Of a stretch of 64,000 nucleotides of DNA, positions 46,920 to 56,364 are shown in pieces. The notes below the pieces were generated by a model that was given only the letters and a program-made list of their open reading frames with translations, ran no database searches and had not been told where the DNA came from. Every line of letters starts with the position of its first letter. The first letter of the stretch is position 1. This DNA comes from Stenotrophomonas maltophilia D457 (GTDB taxonomy: Bacteria > Pseudomonadota > Gammaproteobacteria > Xanthomonadales > Xanthomonadaceae), in NCBI RefSeq assembly GCF_000284595.1, contig NC_017671.1:1893001-1957000 (forward strand), written 5' to 3'. A program made the translations under genes and the position numbers.

Positions 46920-49900
46920 ATGGACTTTTCCCGTTTCTTCATCGACAGGCCGATCTTCGCGGCGGTGCTGTCGATCGTGATCTTCGCCGCAGGCCTGATC
47001 ACGATTCCAATCCTGCCGATCAGCGAGTACCCCGAAGTGGTGCCGCCGTCGGTGGTCGTGCGCACGGTGTATCCGGGCGCCAACCCCAAGGTCATTGCCG
47101 AGACCGTCGCCACGCCGCTTGAAGAAGCGATCAACGGCGTCGAAGGCATGATGTACCTGAAGTCGGTTGCCGGCTCGGACGGCGTGCTGCAGATGACCGT
47201 CACCTTCCGCCCCGGTACCGATCCGGACGCGGCGGCGGTGAAGGTGCAGAACCGCGTGGCGCAGGCGCAGGCGCGCCTGCCCGAGGACGTGCGCCGGCAG
47301 GGCGTGACTACGCAGAAGCAGTCGCCAACCTTCCTGATGGTGGTGCACCTGACCTCGCCGCAAGGCAAGTACGACACCCTGTACCTGCGCAACTACGCCC
47401 GCCTGCACGTCAAGGATGCGCTGGCGCGTATTCCGGGCGTGGGTGACGCGCAGATCTTCGGTGGCGGCGACTACGCCATGCGTGCCTGGCTGGACCCGGA
47501 CAAGGTGGCTTCGCGTGGCCTGACCGCCAGCGACGTGGTGCGTGCCATGCGCGAGCAGAACGTGCAGGTTTCGGCGGGCCAGCTCGGCGCCGAACCGTTG
47601 CCGAACAGCCAGTTCCTGACCCTGATCAACGCCCAGGGCCGCCTGAAGAGCGAAAAGGAATTCGGCGACATCGTGCTCAAGAGCGGCACCGATGGCGAGA
47701 TCGTGCGCCTGGCCGACGTGGCCCGCCTTGAACTGGGTGCCGGTGACTACACCCTGCGCTCGCAGCTGGATGGCAAGAACGCGGTCGGTATCGGTATCTT
47801 CCAGTCGCCCGGTGCGAATGCGCTGGAGATTCGTGACCAGGTCATCTCGACGATGGACGAGATGCAGAAGACCATGCCGGCCGACGTGAAGTACGAAGCG
47901 GTGTATGACACCACCATCTTCGTGCGCGACTCGATCAAGGCCGTGGTCTCCACGCTGCTGGAAGCCATCGCCCTGGTGGTGCTGGTGGTGATCCTGTTCC
48001 TGCAGACCTGGCGTGCCTCGATCATCCCGTTGATCGCGGTGCCGGTGTCGGTGGTGGGTACCTTCGCCGCGCTGTACCTGCTGGGCTTCTCGATCAACAC
48101 GCTGAGCCTGTTCGGCCTGGTGCTGGCGATCGGCATCGTGGTCGACGACGCGATCGTGGTGGTGGAGAACGTCGAGCGCAACATCGAGGAAGGCCTGTCA
48201 CCCACCGCGGCGGCCCACCAGGCCATGCGTGAAGTGTCCGGCCCGATCGTGGCGATCGCGCTGGTGCTGTGTGCCGTGTTTGTGCCGATGGCCTTCCTGT
48301 CCGGCGTCACCGGCCAGTTCTACAAGCAGTTCGCAGTCACCATCGCCATCTCCACGGTGATCTCGGCGATCAACTCGCTGACCCTGTCGCCGGCCCTGGC
48401 CGCGCGTCTGCTGAAAGCCCATGGTGCTCCGAAGGATGCGCCGAGCCGCCTGATCGACCGCCTGTTCGGCTGGGTGTTCCGTCCGTTCAACCGCTTCTTC
48501 AAGTCCAGCTCGGAGAAGTACGAGCGTGGCGTGGCCCGCATCCTCGGCCGTCGTGGCGCGGTGTTCGTGGTCTACGCGATCCTGCTGGTCGGTACCGGCG
48601 TGATCTTCAAGCTGGTGCCGCCGGGCTTCATCCCGACCCAGGACAAGCTGTACCTGATCGCCGGTGTAAAGCTGCCGGAAGGTTCGTCGATCGCGCGCAC
48701 CGATGAAATGCTGCGCAAGGTCGCCAAGATCGCCCAGGAAACCGATGGCGTGGCCCACACCATCTCGTTCCCGGGTCTGAACGCGCTGCAGTTCACCAAC
48801 ACGCCGAACACCGGTGTGGCGTTCATCCCGCTCAAGCCGTTCGCCGAGCGCCATGGCCGCACCGCCGCACAGATCAATGCCGAGATCAACCAGAAGATCG
48901 CCGGCCTGCAGGAAGGCTTCGCGTTCGCGATGATGCCGCCGCCGATCCTCGGCCTGGGCAACGGCAACGGCTACCAGATGTTCATCGAGGACCGTGGCAA
49001 CCTGGGTTACGGCGCGCTGCAGAATGCGGTGCAGGCAATGCAGGGCACCGTTGCGCAGACGCCGGGCATGGCCTTCCCGATCAGCAGCTACCAGGCCAAC
49101 GTGCCGCAGCTGGATGCCGAAGTGGACCGCGTCAAGGCCAAGGCGCAGGGAGTGCAGCTCACCGAGCTGTTCGACACCCTGCAGACCTACCTCGGTTCGG
49201 CCTACGTCAACGACTTCAACCAGTTCGGCCGTACCTGGCAGGTGATCGCCCAGGCCGACGGTCCGTTCCGCGAGACGGTCGAGGACATCGGCAAGCTGCG
49301 TACCCGCAACGACCGCGGCGAAATGGTGCCGATCGGTTCGATGGTCACCATCAAGCAGACCTTCGGCCCGGACCCGGTGCTGCGCTTCAATGGCTATCCG
49401 GCAGCAGACCTGGCCGGTGAGGCTGACCCGCGCCTGCTGTCCTCGGCCGAGGCGATGAACAAGCTGACCGAGATCGCCGGCAAGGTGCTGCCGGTGGGCA
49501 TGACCACCGAATGGACCGACCTGAGCTACCAGCAGGCGACCCAGGGCAAGGCGGCCTTCATCGTGTTCCCGGTGGCGATCATGCTGGCCTTCCTGGTGTT
49601 GGCCGCGCTGTACGAGAGCTGGTCGCTGCCGCTGGCGGTGATCCTGATCGTGCCGATGACCCTGCTGTCCGCGCTGTTCGGGGTGTGGCTGACCGGTGGC
49701 GACAACAACGTGTTCGTGCAGGTCGGCCTGGTGGTGCTGATGGGCCTGGCGTGCAAGAACGCGATCCTGATCGTCGAATTCGCCAGAGAGCTGGAGATGG
49801 GCGGCAAGGGCATCGTTGAAGCCGCGCTGGAAGCCTGCCGCCTGCGTCTGCGCCCGATCGTGATGACCTCCATCGCCTTCATCGCCGGTACCGTGCCGCT

Positions 49901-50090
49901 GGTGCTGTCGCACGGCGCGGGTGCCGAGGTGCGCTCGGTGACCGGTATCACCGTGTTCGCCGGCATGCTGGGCGTGACCCTGTTCGGCCTGTTCCTCACC
50001 CCGGTGTTCTACGTGGCCCTGCGCAAGTTCGTCACCCGCAACGGCGGTGGCCAGCTGGTGCAGCACGGCGAGCCGACCATCCACCACTGA
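46920..50090 (+). CDS. smeW: SmeW, RND multidrug efflux pump
   Basis: Proton-driven inner-membrane transporter, 1056 aa, of the HAE1 family. It starts with the typical MDFSRFFIDRPIFAAVLSI. TM4 has FGLVLAIGIVVDDAIVVVEN with the two essential Asp residues, PTAAAHQAMREVSGPIVAI follows, and the second half repeats the fold with GLACKNAILIVEFARELE and SIAFIAGTVPLVLSHGAGAE. In S. maltophilia, SmeVWX overproduction gives resistance to quinolones, chloramphenicol and tetracyclines. Confidence 0.95.
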   Translation: MDFSRFFIDRPIFAAVLSIVIFAAGLITIPILPISEYPEVVPPSVVVRTVYPGANPKVIAETVATPLEEAINGVEGMMYLKSVAGSDGVLQMTVTFRPGTDPDAAAVKVQNRVAQAQARLPEDVRRQGVTTQKQSPTFLMVVHLTSPQGKYDTLYLRNYARLHVKDALARIPGVGDAQIFGGGDYAMRAWLDPDKVASRGLTASDVVRAMREQNVQVSAGQLGAEPLPNSQFLTLINAQGRLKSEKEFGDIVLKSGTDGEIVRLADVARLELGAGDYTLRSQLDGKNAVGIGIFQSPGANALEIRDQVISTMDEMQKTMPADVKYEAVYDTTIFVRDSIKAVVSTLLEAIALVVLVVILFLQTWRASIIPLIAVPVSVVGTFAALYLLGFSINTLSLFGLVLAIGIVVDDAIVVVENVERNIEEGLSPTAAAHQAMREVSGPIVAIALVLCAVFVPMAFLSGVTGQFYKQFAVTIAISTVISAINSLTLSPALAARLLKAHGAPKDAPSRLIDRLFGWVFRPFNRFFKSSSEKYERGVARILGRRGAVFVVYAILLVGTGVIFKLVPPGFIPTQDKLYLIAGVKLPEGSSIARTDEMLRKVAKIAQETDGVAHTISFPGLNALQFTNTPNTGVAFIPLKPFAERHGRTAAQINAEINQKIAGLQEGFAFAMMPPPILGLGNGNGYQMFIEDRGNLGYGALQNAVQAMQGTVAQTPGMAFPISSYQANVPQLDAEVDRVKAKAQGVQLTELFDTLQTYLGSAYVNDFNQFGRTWQVIAQADGPFRETVEDIGKLRTRNDRGEMVPIGSMVTIKQTFGPDPVLRFNGYPAADLAGEADPRLLSSAEAMNKLTEIAGKVLPVGMTTEWTDLSYQQATQGKAAFIVFPVAIMLAFLVLAALYESWSLPLAVILIVPMTLLSALFGVWLTGGDNNVFVQVGLVVLMGLACKNAILIVEFARELEMGGKGIVEAALEACRLRLRPIVMTSIAFIAGTVPLVLSHGAGAEVRSVTGITVFAGMLGVTLFGLFLTPVFYVALRKFVTRNGGGQLVQHGEPTIHH

Positions 50091-50154
50091 CATGGAACCC
50101 CGTCGCCGCCGGTCACTGGCCGGCGGCGGCTTTCCACCCACAAGGCATGCATCC

Positions 50155-50892
50155 ATGAATACCCATCAGAACAAGATCGCGCTGGTCACCGGCGCCACCC
50201 GTGGCATCGGCCTGGAAACCGTGCGCCAGCTGGCCCAGGCAGGTGTGCATACGCTGCTGGCCGGTCGCAAGCGCGATACGGCGGTGGAGCTGGCACTGAA
50301 GCTGCAGGCTGAAGGCCTGCCGGTCGAAGCCCTGCAACTGGACGTGACCGACGCGGCCAGCATCGCCGAAGCGGTCGAGCAGGTGCGCCAGCGTCACGGC
50401 CGCCTCGACATCCTGGTCAACAATGCCGGCATCATGATCGAGAACCCGGCGCAGGCGCCGTCGGAGCAGTCGCTCGACACCTGGAAGCGTACCTTCGACA
50501 CCAACGTGTATGCGCTGGTCGCAGTAACCCAGGCATTCCTGCCGCTGGTCAAGCAGGCCAAGTCCGGGCGCATCGTCAACGTGTCGAGCATGCTCGGCTC
50601 GCAGACCCTGCACGCGGATCCCTCATCGGGCATCTACGACTTCAAGATTCCCGCCTACAACGCGTCCAAGGCCGCGGTGAACAGTTGGACCCTGAGCCTG
50701 GCCTACGAGCTGCGCAACACCCCGATCAAGGTCAATACCGTGCATCCGGGTTACGTGAAGACCGACATGAACGGCGGCAACGGCGAAATCGAAATCGCCG
50801 AAGGCGCGCGCTCCAGCGTGCAGATGGCGCTGATCGGCGAATCCGGTGCCAGCGGCAGCTTCACCTACCTGGGCGAGGTGCTGCCATGGTGA
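50155..50892 (+). CDS. smeU2: SmeU2, short-chain dehydrogenase/reductase
   Basis: 245 aa classical SDR. TGATRGIG cofactor motif at 12-19, NNAG at 89-92, catalytic Ser144/145 and Tyr168-x3-Lys172 (YNASK), so it is expected to be active, unlike SmeU1. The gene sits between the pump and outer membrane channel and overlaps smeX by 7 bp. A role in redox handling of pump substrates or oxidants is inferred only from the operon. Confidence 0.93.
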   Translation: MNTHQNKIALVTGATRGIGLETVRQLAQAGVHTLLAGRKRDTAVELALKLQAEGLPVEALQLDVTDAASIAEAVEQVRQRHGRLDILVNNAGIMIENPAQAPSEQSLDTWKRTFDTNVYALVAVTQAFLPLVKQAKSGRIVNVSSMLGSQTLHADPSSGIYDFKIPAYNASKAAVNSWTLSLAYELRNTPIKVNTVHPGYVKTDMNGGNGEIEIAEGARSSVQMALIGESGASGSFTYLGEVLPW

Positions 50893-52307
50893 TCCGCACG
50901 TTGGCGATGGCCGTCTCCAGCCTGGTGCTGGCAGGCTGTGTCAGCGTCGGCCCGAACTACAAGGCCCCGGTGCAGGAACCGGTGGTCCTGCAGAGCGCAC
51001 AGCAGCCGGTCTTCAGCACCGTTTCGCCGGTGGCCAGCTGGTGGGCGCAGTTCGATGATCCGGTGCTGGAACAGCTGGTGCATGGCGCCCTGTCGGACAA
51101 CCTGGACCTGCGCGTGGCCGTGGCCCGCGTCAGCCAGGCCCGCGCGGTGTTCGTCGAAAGCCGTTTCGACCAGGCGCCGCACATCACCGCTGGCGGCAGC
51201 TACGACCGCCGCAAGCAACCCGATCCGCAGCTGGGTGGGCAGCGGGTGTTCAGTGAAAGCTACCAGCTCGGCTTCGACGCCGGCTGGGAGCTGGATCTGT
51301 TCGGCCGCAAGCGCCGTGCCGCTGAGGCCGCACGCGCCGACCTCGGTGCCGAGCAGGCCAACCTGGCCGATGCGCAGGTACTGGTCGCCGCCGAAGTGGC
51401 ACGCAATTACTTCGAGCTGCGCGGAACGCAGAAGCGCATCGCGGTGGCCCAGCACACGCTGGAAAACCTGCGCGATACGCAGAAGCTGACCGAGGCGCGC
51501 TGGGAACTGGGCGCGGGAAGCGAGCTGGATGTGCAGAGCAGCCGCGCCCGCCTGAAGGCGATCGAGGCCGACATCCCGTTGCTGGAAGTGGCCGAGGCGC
51601 AGTCGCGCAACCGGCTGGCCGTGCTGCTCGGCCAGCGCCCGGAAGTGCTGACCGACATGCTCGCGCCGCACGACGTGCCGGCCTTCGCCAAGGCGCTGCC
51701 GCTGGGCGATACCCGCGAACTGCTGCGCCAGCGCGCCGACGTGCGCGTGGCCGAGCGTCGCCTGGCCGCTGCGACCGCACGCGTGGGCGTGGCCACCGCG
51801 GACCTGTTCCCGCGGTTGTCGCTGTCCGGCTTCGTCGGGTTCCTCGGCGGCGATGCCAGTGGCCTGGTCAATGGCAACAACAAGGCCTGGTCGCTGACCC
51901 CGTCGCTGAGCTGGGCAGCATTCGACTTCGGTACCGTGCGTGCACGCCTGCGTGCCAGCAAGGCTGAAGCCGAAGGCGTGGCCGCGCAGTACGAGCAGGC
52001 CGTGCTGCTGGCGCTGGAAGATACCGAGAACGCGCTGACCCGCTATTCCAAGCAGCAGGCACGGCTGGCGATCGTGGTCGAGCAGGCACAGGCCGCACGG
52101 CGTGCCGAATCACTGGCACAGATCCGCTATCGCGAAGGCTCGGAAGACTTCCTGACCCTGCTGGATGCGCAGCGCACGCAGTTGGCGGCCGATGACGCCC
52201 TGGCGGCGGCCGAGTCCGAAGTCAATGTCAGCGTGGTGGGCGTGTACAAGGCGCTGGGCGGCTGGGGGCAATCACCGCAGCAACCGAGCGTGGCGCAGGT
52301 GCAGTAA
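50886..52307 (+). CDS. smeX: SmeX, outer-membrane efflux channel
   Basis: OprM/NodT-family outer-membrane lipoprotein, 473 aa, with lipobox LVLAGC. Two OEP repeats: one around ASWWAQFDDPVLEQLVHGALSDNLDLR, the second around RLSLSGFVGFLGGDASG to YREGSEDFLTLLDAQRTQL. The ATG at 50886 overlaps the smeU2 stop. A terminator follows at 52313. Confidence 0.93.
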   Translation: MVIRTLAMAVSSLVLAGCVSVGPNYKAPVQEPVVLQSAQQPVFSTVSPVASWWAQFDDPVLEQLVHGALSDNLDLRVAVARVSQARAVFVESRFDQAPHITAGGSYDRRKQPDPQLGGQRVFSESYQLGFDAGWELDLFGRKRRAAEAARADLGAEQANLADAQVLVAAEVARNYFELRGTQKRIAVAQHTLENLRDTQKLTEARWELGAGSELDVQSSRARLKAIEADIPLLEVAEAQSRNRLAVLLGQRPEVLTDMLAPHDVPAFAKALPLGDTRELLRQRADVRVAERRLAAATARVGVATADLFPRLSLSGFVGFLGGDASGLVNGNNKAWSLTPSLSWAAFDFGTVRARLRASKAEAEGVAAQYEQAVLLALEDTENALTRYSKQQARLAIVVEQAQAARRAESLAQIRYREGSEDFLTLLDAQRTQLAADDALAAAESEVNVSVVGVYKALGGWGQSPQQPSVAQVQ

Positions 52308-52312
52308 CCGCA

Positions 52313-52345
52313 GGGGACGGAGGCAGTGGCTTCCGTCCCCTCCTG
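52313..52345 (+). terminator. Terminator of the sme operon
   Basis: GGGGACGGA (52313-52321) and TCCGTCCCC (52332-52340), a 9-bp stem with a 10-nt loop, then TCCTG. It begins 5 bp after the smeX stop and just before the end of the convergent VOC gene. Confidence 0.75.
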
Positions 52346-52348
52346 CTT

Positions 52349-52726
52349 TCAGGGCCACTGATTGGCCGGCACCTCGCGCTCGCGCATGCGCACGATGCAG
52401 AAGCGATGGCCGGTCGGTGCTTCCATCACCCACCAGCGTTTGACGAAGCCTATCCGGCGCGCGCCGAGCTTCTCCAGGCGATCGGCCTCGGCATCGATGT
52501 CGTCGCTCTCGATGTCCAGGTGCACCCGTGACGGGTGATCGACCCGCTGGACTTCCACGTTCAAGCCCGCCGGTGCACCCAGCAGGTCGGCATACTCGGC
52601 GCCCCCTTCGACACGCGCCGCCTGTGCCTGCAGGCCGAGCGCGGCGGCCCAGAAACCGGCACCTGCGTCGGCGGGAAGGTCCTGGCAGTCGATGATGAAT
52701 CCCGCCAGCCGGCTCTGGTGGGCCAT
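52349..52726 (-). CDS. VOC/glyoxalase-like protein
   Basis: 125 aa with the vicinal oxygen chelate fold pattern (AGFIIDCQDLPADAGAGFWAAALGL ... VHLDIESDDIDAEADRLEKLGARRIGF ... MEAPTGHRFCIVR). It is the short, one-domain type often annotated glyoxalase/bleomycin-resistance family. The start at 52726 (MAHQSRLAG) follows a GGAG-like site; a GTG at 52789 would add 21 non-conserved residues. The substrate is unknown. Confidence 0.85.
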   Translation of the reverse strand: MAHQSRLAGFIIDCQDLPADAGAGFWAAALGLQAQAARVEGGAEYADLLGAPAGLNVEVQRVDHPSRVHLDIESDDIDAEADRLEKLGARRIGFVKRWWVMEAPTGHRFCIVRMREREVPANQWP

Positions 52727-52866
52727 GTCCTGCTCCGCAGTTCGGGGGAGGAGGCAGGGTAACGCGATGCGTTCCGCGTACATCTTCACCTTCGTGACGT
52801 TTCTGACTCTGCCGGAATGCCGGCCCGACGTGTAACAAGTGGGTCAGGCACTCGGGAGGACAGGCG

Positions 52867-53130
52867 ATGGCGGATGGAAGGCGGGATACCCAACGGATGT
52901 TGTTCGGCGATCCGGGTCCACCCGGTGCGGGTCTGTCAGTGGCGGTCGTGGTGCTGCTGGTGCTGGCGACGATGGCGGCGGCGGTCGGTTTCCTGCGCCT
53001 GCAGGATTCGATGTTGGGGCTGGGCCTGATTGGCGTGGCCGTGTTCCTGGCGATCGGGGCCCGCATCTGCCAGGCGCGCGACCAGCATCAGGCGCTGTAT
53101 CGCCTGCTGTCGCGGCAGCCACCGCCGTAG
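52867..53130 (+). CDS. Small two-helix membrane protein
   Basis: 87 aa. Two hydrophobic segments (LSVAVVVLLVLATMAAAVGFL and LGLGLIGVAVFLAIGARI) with a short polar loop, and a basic C-terminal tail (QARDQHQALYRLLSRQ). CGGGAGGACA precedes the start. No family recognised. The good ribosome site and clean topology support it as a real gene. Confidence 0.68.
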   Translation: MADGRRDTQRMLFGDPGPPGAGLSVAVVVLLVLATMAAAVGFLRLQDSMLGLGLIGVAVFLAIGARICQARDQHQALYRLLSRQPPP

Positions 53131-53149
53131 CGGCGGCTGCCGTGGCTGC

Positions 53150-54007
53150 TCAGTGCCTGGGCCAGTCCAGTTCGACCACCAGCGGGAAATGATCCGATGG
53201 CAGCACGCCACCGATGCGGCGGTCATCGGTCAGGAAGCTGCGCGCATGGAAGCCGCGCACCAGGACCCAGTCCAGCTGCACGGTGGCCTTGCCGGTGAAA
53301 TCGTGGAAGGTCAGCCGCGGGCCCTGCGGAGCCTTCACCTGGGTACGGGTGTCCTGCAGCACGCGGGTGAATGCCTTGTAGGTGTCGCCGCCGGGTTCGC
53401 TGTTGAAGTCGCCGGTCAGCACGACGGGCAGATCGGCCGGCAGGTTGGCCACGCGCTTGCCGATCAGTTCGGCACCCTTGACCCGCCGCGGCTCGTCTTC
53501 GTCGCGGTAGGGCAGGTGGGTGTTCATGAAGTAGAAGCGGCGGCCGTCGTCGATGCGGCGGAACAGCGCCCAGGTGACCATGCGTGGATACAGGTTGCCC
53601 CAAGTGATGCTGCCGGGCACATCGGGCGTATCGGACAACCAGAAGTTGCCTGATTCCTCGATCGCCAGCACCTTGCTGTCGTAGAACACGCCCATGTGCT
53701 CGTCGCCGCTGCCGCCGCGGCGGCCCTCGCCGAACCAACGGTAGCCGGGGAGGTGTCCTGCCAGGTACTCGGCCTGCTCCTGCACCAGTTCCTGGGTGCC
53801 GATCACCGCCGGGTGCGCATCGAGGATGACCTTCACCATCGCGTCGCGACGGTCGGGCCAGCGCTTGCCCGGCTCGGTATCGGCCGGGGTGCGCACATTG
53901 AACGACATCACCTTCAACGGCGCGGGGGCTGCGGCCCAGGCGCTGGTCGCAGGCAGGGCAAGCGCCAGCAGCGCAGACAGTACAGGGCGACGGAAACGCG
54001 ACAACAT
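53150..54007 (-). CDS. Exported endonuclease/exonuclease/phosphatase-family hydrolase
   Basis: 285 aa with a signal peptide (LSALLALALPATSAWAAA). EEP-fold motifs: VMSFNVRTPAD, IGTQELVQEQ, MNTHLPY, LTGDFNSEPGGD, LDWVLVRG and SDHFPLVVEL. Such exported proteins act on phosphodiesters (nucleic acid, sphingomyelin or inositol phosphates). The start at 54007 is supported by GGAGGG 8-9 bp upstream. A LacI-type operator at 54028-54041 lies 21 bp from the start, suggesting sugar-responsive control. Confidence 0.88.
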   Translation of the reverse strand: MLSRFRRPVLSALLALALPATSAWAAAPAPLKVMSFNVRTPADTEPGKRWPDRRDAMVKVILDAHPAVIGTQELVQEQAEYLAGHLPGYRWFGEGRRGGSGDEHMGVFYDSKVLAIEESGNFWLSDTPDVPGSITWGNLYPRMVTWALFRRIDDGRRFYFMNTHLPYRDEDEPRRVKGAELIGKRVANLPADLPVVLTGDFNSEPGGDTYKAFTRVLQDTRTQVKAPQGPRLTFHDFTGKATVQLDWVLVRGFHARSFLTDDRRIGGVLPSDHFPLVVELDWPRH

Positions 54008-54027
54008 CGTGGAATCCCTCCATTCCA

Positions 54028-54041
54028 TGAAAACGGTTTCA
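54028..54041. promoter_or_regulatory. LacI/GalR-family-like operator
   Basis: TGAAAACGGTTTCA lies in a longer near-palindrome CCATGAAAACGGTTTCATGG (54025-54044, two mismatched positions). It closely resembles the site at 12338-12351. It is positioned to repress the exported EEP hydrolase. Confidence 0.65.
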
Positions 54042-54233
54042 TGGAGCATCGCACGGATTGCCTGTTCATGGCTGTGCGCGCGCTGGCGGTATCCGCCGGT
54101 CGCCGCGGCGTATTCAGCAGGGCCTTTGACAGCGCATTGACCCGCCCGCGCGGGCCTGCGTGCTAGAACGGCGCTGCCGGCCACTGAACCCGGCACCGCA
54201 GCAACCATCAACGGAACCACAAGGAGCTGTGCC

Positions 54234-54335
54234 ATGACACGATTGATTCGCGCCCTGCAGGTGTCGCTGAACCTGCGTTCGGACAATTCCACGCAGTGCA
54301 TCCGTTCCAAGTATCGCTACTGGAATATCTTCTGA
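54234..54335 (+). CDS. Putative RiPP precursor peptide A (P450-associated)
   Basis: 33-codon gene with AAGGAG 7-8 bp upstream of the ATG. The leader MTRLIRALQVSLN matches the start of peptide B (57435) at M-x-R-x-x-R-A-L-x-V-[ST]-L-N. The C-terminus SKYRYWNIF is rich in Tyr, Trp and Phe, and a single Cys occurs at 22. A stem-loop and a P450 gene follow directly. Leader conserved, core variable, tailoring enzyme adjacent: this is the pattern of a ribosomally made, post-translationally modified peptide in which the P450 joins aromatic side chains. The product is not known. Confidence 0.8.
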   Translation: MTRLIRALQVSLNLRSDNSTQCIRSKYRYWNIF

Positions 54336-54365
54336 CCGGAAGGACTCCACGTATTCGATGACATC

Positions 54366-54394
54366 GCCAGGGAGGGTCGATGATCTTCCCTGGC
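54366..54394 (+). promoter_or_regulatory. Stem-loop between peptide A and its P450
   Basis: GCCAGGGA (54366-54373) pairs with TCCCTGGC (54387-54394), an 8-bp perfect stem with a 13-nt loop, 15 bp before the P450 start. Such hairpins often lower expression of the enzyme relative to the abundant precursor peptide. The P450 ribosome site GGAGG (54398-54402) follows at once. Confidence 0.65.
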
Positions 54395-54408
54395 ATTGGA
54401 GGCAGGGC

Positions 54409-55635
54409 ATGGATGAGCGTGCAGCGGATGCGGAAGTGGTTTCCATCGACGACCTGCTCGAACGCGTGCGTCGCGAAGGGCCGGTACTGCGCTTCAACAA
54501 TGATGTCGTCGGCATCTTTGATCCGGCCCTGGCGGTCAGGATCGACAAGGCCAACACCGACCAGCACACCGTACCGGATTCACTGATTGATTTTCTCGGG
54601 CTGCGCAGTGGCAGGGACCCTGTTGCGTGGCGCGAGGTGCGGGCGTTGCTGAGCGAGCAGGCCGGGCGGCTGGCCAGTCCCGGCCACATGCGCGACCTCT
54701 ACACGCGCATGCACGGCTTCCTTGCCCAGCGCGCGGACAGGCCGCATGACCTCAGCGAACTGAGCTGGTGGACGATCTCGCAGTCGCTGTTGCCGATGCT
54801 GATCGACGGCCTCAGTCGATCCGACGTCGATGCGCTCATCGGTGAGCAGAAGACCCGATACAACGCCATCGTGCTGCAGAACTTCTCATTCTGGCGGCGG
54901 ATCATCGACTTCCATCTTTCCCGCCGCGCGGCGCGCACGGTGTCGCGGCACATCCGGCGTCGTGCGCGCCAGACCGTGCCGCGCGAGGACTTCCTGCAAT
55001 CCCTGCTGCCGCTGGTGCAGCGGGTCGGGGTGGATCGCGTGGCCTATCTGGTGTCGATGGTGCTGGCCGGCATGTCGGGCCTGCCGGGCATCACGGCGGC
55101 CAGCCTGCTGTACGCGATGTACCGATTTCCGCACTGGCAGGCGCGTATCCGCGAGGAAACCTCGGCGCTGAGCCTGGAGCAGTTGTATGCGCTGCCGATC
55201 AAGTCGCTGCCGTGCACGTCGCGTTTCGTCAAGGAAACCCTGCGGCTGTGGCCGGGACTGTTCGCCCTGCATCGTCCGGCCTCGCACGATATCGATATCG
55301 AGGGCGTGTGCATCCGCAAGGGCGGGGCATACGAGTTGTCGTCCTACTTCCAGCATCATTCGCCGGAGTACTGGCAGAACCCGGACAGCTTCGATCCTGA
55401 TCGCTGGTTGCCGGAGCGACGCCAGGCCAACAAGGGCGCCTACGTGCCCTTCGGATTTTCCTCGCGGGCCTGCATCGGCAGTGCGGTCGGCCACGCGCAG
55501 CTGCTGCTGTTCTGCGCATTGGTGACCCGCGATTTCGAGTTGACGGTGCAGGATGAGCCCACGCCGTGGATGCAGCTGGAAGGCTTTGCCATTCCGGTCG
55601 ATTTCATCGGTACGCTGACGCCGCGGCACGCCTGA
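54409..55635 (+). CDS. Cytochrome P450 A of the peptide cassette
   Basis: 408 aa soluble bacterial P450. ExxR is E276-TL-R279 in FVKETLRL. The haem-ligand loop is PFGFSSRACIG with Cys355 (FGxxxRxCxG intact). The I-helix reads AGMSGLPG (220-227): the usual acidic residue and Thr of the AGx[DE]T oxygen-activation motif are replaced by Ser and Gly. About one third of residues in the N-terminal block match P450 B (EGPVL, DKxN, ESLxD). GGAGG precedes the ATG. Inferred to oxidise peptide A; no redox partner gene is adjacent. Confidence 0.9.
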   Translation: MDERAADAEVVSIDDLLERVRREGPVLRFNNDVVGIFDPALAVRIDKANTDQHTVPDSLIDFLGLRSGRDPVAWREVRALLSEQAGRLASPGHMRDLYTRMHGFLAQRADRPHDLSELSWWTISQSLLPMLIDGLSRSDVDALIGEQKTRYNAIVLQNFSFWRRIIDFHLSRRAARTVSRHIRRRARQTVPREDFLQSLLPLVQRVGVDRVAYLVSMVLAGMSGLPGITAASLLYAMYRFPHWQARIREETSALSLEQLYALPIKSLPCTSRFVKETLRLWPGLFALHRPASHDIDIEGVCIRKGGAYELSSYFQHHSPEYWQNPDSFDPDRWLPERRQANKGAYVPFGFSSRACIGSAVGHAQLLLFCALVTRDFELTVQDEPTPWMQLEGFAIPVDFIGTLTPRHA

Positions 55636-55655
55636 CAGCATCTGTACTGCCTGGC

Positions 55656-56360
55656 TCAGTCTTCAATCTCGCCACGGCGGCCTGCCGCGCGCACCGCCTG
55701 CGCGGTGGTGGCCACGCCGAGCCGTTGTCGCGCTCGCCGCAGGTGGTTCTCCACCGTGCGTGCAGACAGCCCCAGCGTGGCCGCGATCTCCGCCTGGCGC
55801 CGTCCAGCGGCGACCCAGCGCAGCACCTCGCGTTCGCGTGCGCTCAACGCGCCTGCGCGAACATCCGCGGGCGCCTCGGCGAGCTGGCGCGCCGCACGGA
55901 AGGCTGACGTTCCGACCATTTCCAGCAGCAGGCGCGCGCTGGCGGATGCATCAATCGAGGTGCCGGCGAAACTGACCGCACCCTCCAGGCCGGTCGGGCC
56001 GAACACCGGAACCTGTAATCCATGCAGGCCATCGCCGCGCGGCTGCTTCACCACCTGATAGCGTTCGCCGCGCACGCCCTGGCGCTTGCTCCAGAAGAAC
56101 GGCGCATTGCTGTCCAGTACATGGCGGTTGACCGGGCAGGCATGCAGGTAGCGGGCAAGTCCGGTATCGCTGCCGTCGCCGAACCAGTCACCCTCGATCC
56201 AGTACACGCGCTGCGCGTCGCGTTCCAGCCCGGTCCCGGTGGCAAACACCAGCAGTCGATCGTAGCCCAGGGGTGAGGCGGCGGCGCGCAGCACGCCGCC
56301 CACCGCGGGCAGTGACCGCGCCTGTTCCAGTTCCAGCAGCGCGGGCACCAGCGCAGGCAT
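55656..56360 (-). CDS. LuxR-type solo regulator
   Basis: 234 aa. An N-terminal domain resembling the autoinducer-binding family (VYWIEGDWFGD, CPVNRHVLDSNAPFFWSKR) and a C-terminal LuxR HTH (LSAREREVLRWVAAGRRQAEIAATLGLSARTVENHLRRA). No luxI-type synthase is present, so it is a solo. It lies between the two peptide-P450 cassettes, 4 bp downstream of hchA (TGA-GCAC-ATG), likely co-transcribed. The ATG at 56384 inside hchA is an alternative. It could sense a signal that controls the flanking cassettes; that is inference. Confidence 0.82.
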   Translation of the reverse strand: MPALVPALLELEQARSLPAVGGVLRAAASPLGYDRLLVFATGTGLERDAQRVYWIEGDWFGDGSDTGLARYLHACPVNRHVLDSNAPFFWSKRQGVRGERYQVVKQPRGDGLHGLQVPVFGPTGLEGAVSFAGTSIDASASARLLLEMVGTSAFRAARQLAEAPADVRAGALSAREREVLRWVAAGRRQAEIAATLGLSARTVENHLRRARQRLGVATTAQAVRAAGRRGEIED

Positions 56361-56364
56361 GTGC

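Noticed and set aside
48198..50156. 652-aa ORF antisense to smeW
   Set aside because: Shadow frame rich in His/Gln/Arg, opposite a well-conserved RND pump.
54126..54131. TTGACA as a -35 element for peptide A
   Set aside because: No acceptable -10 hexamer lies 16-18 bp downstream, so it was not called as a promoter.
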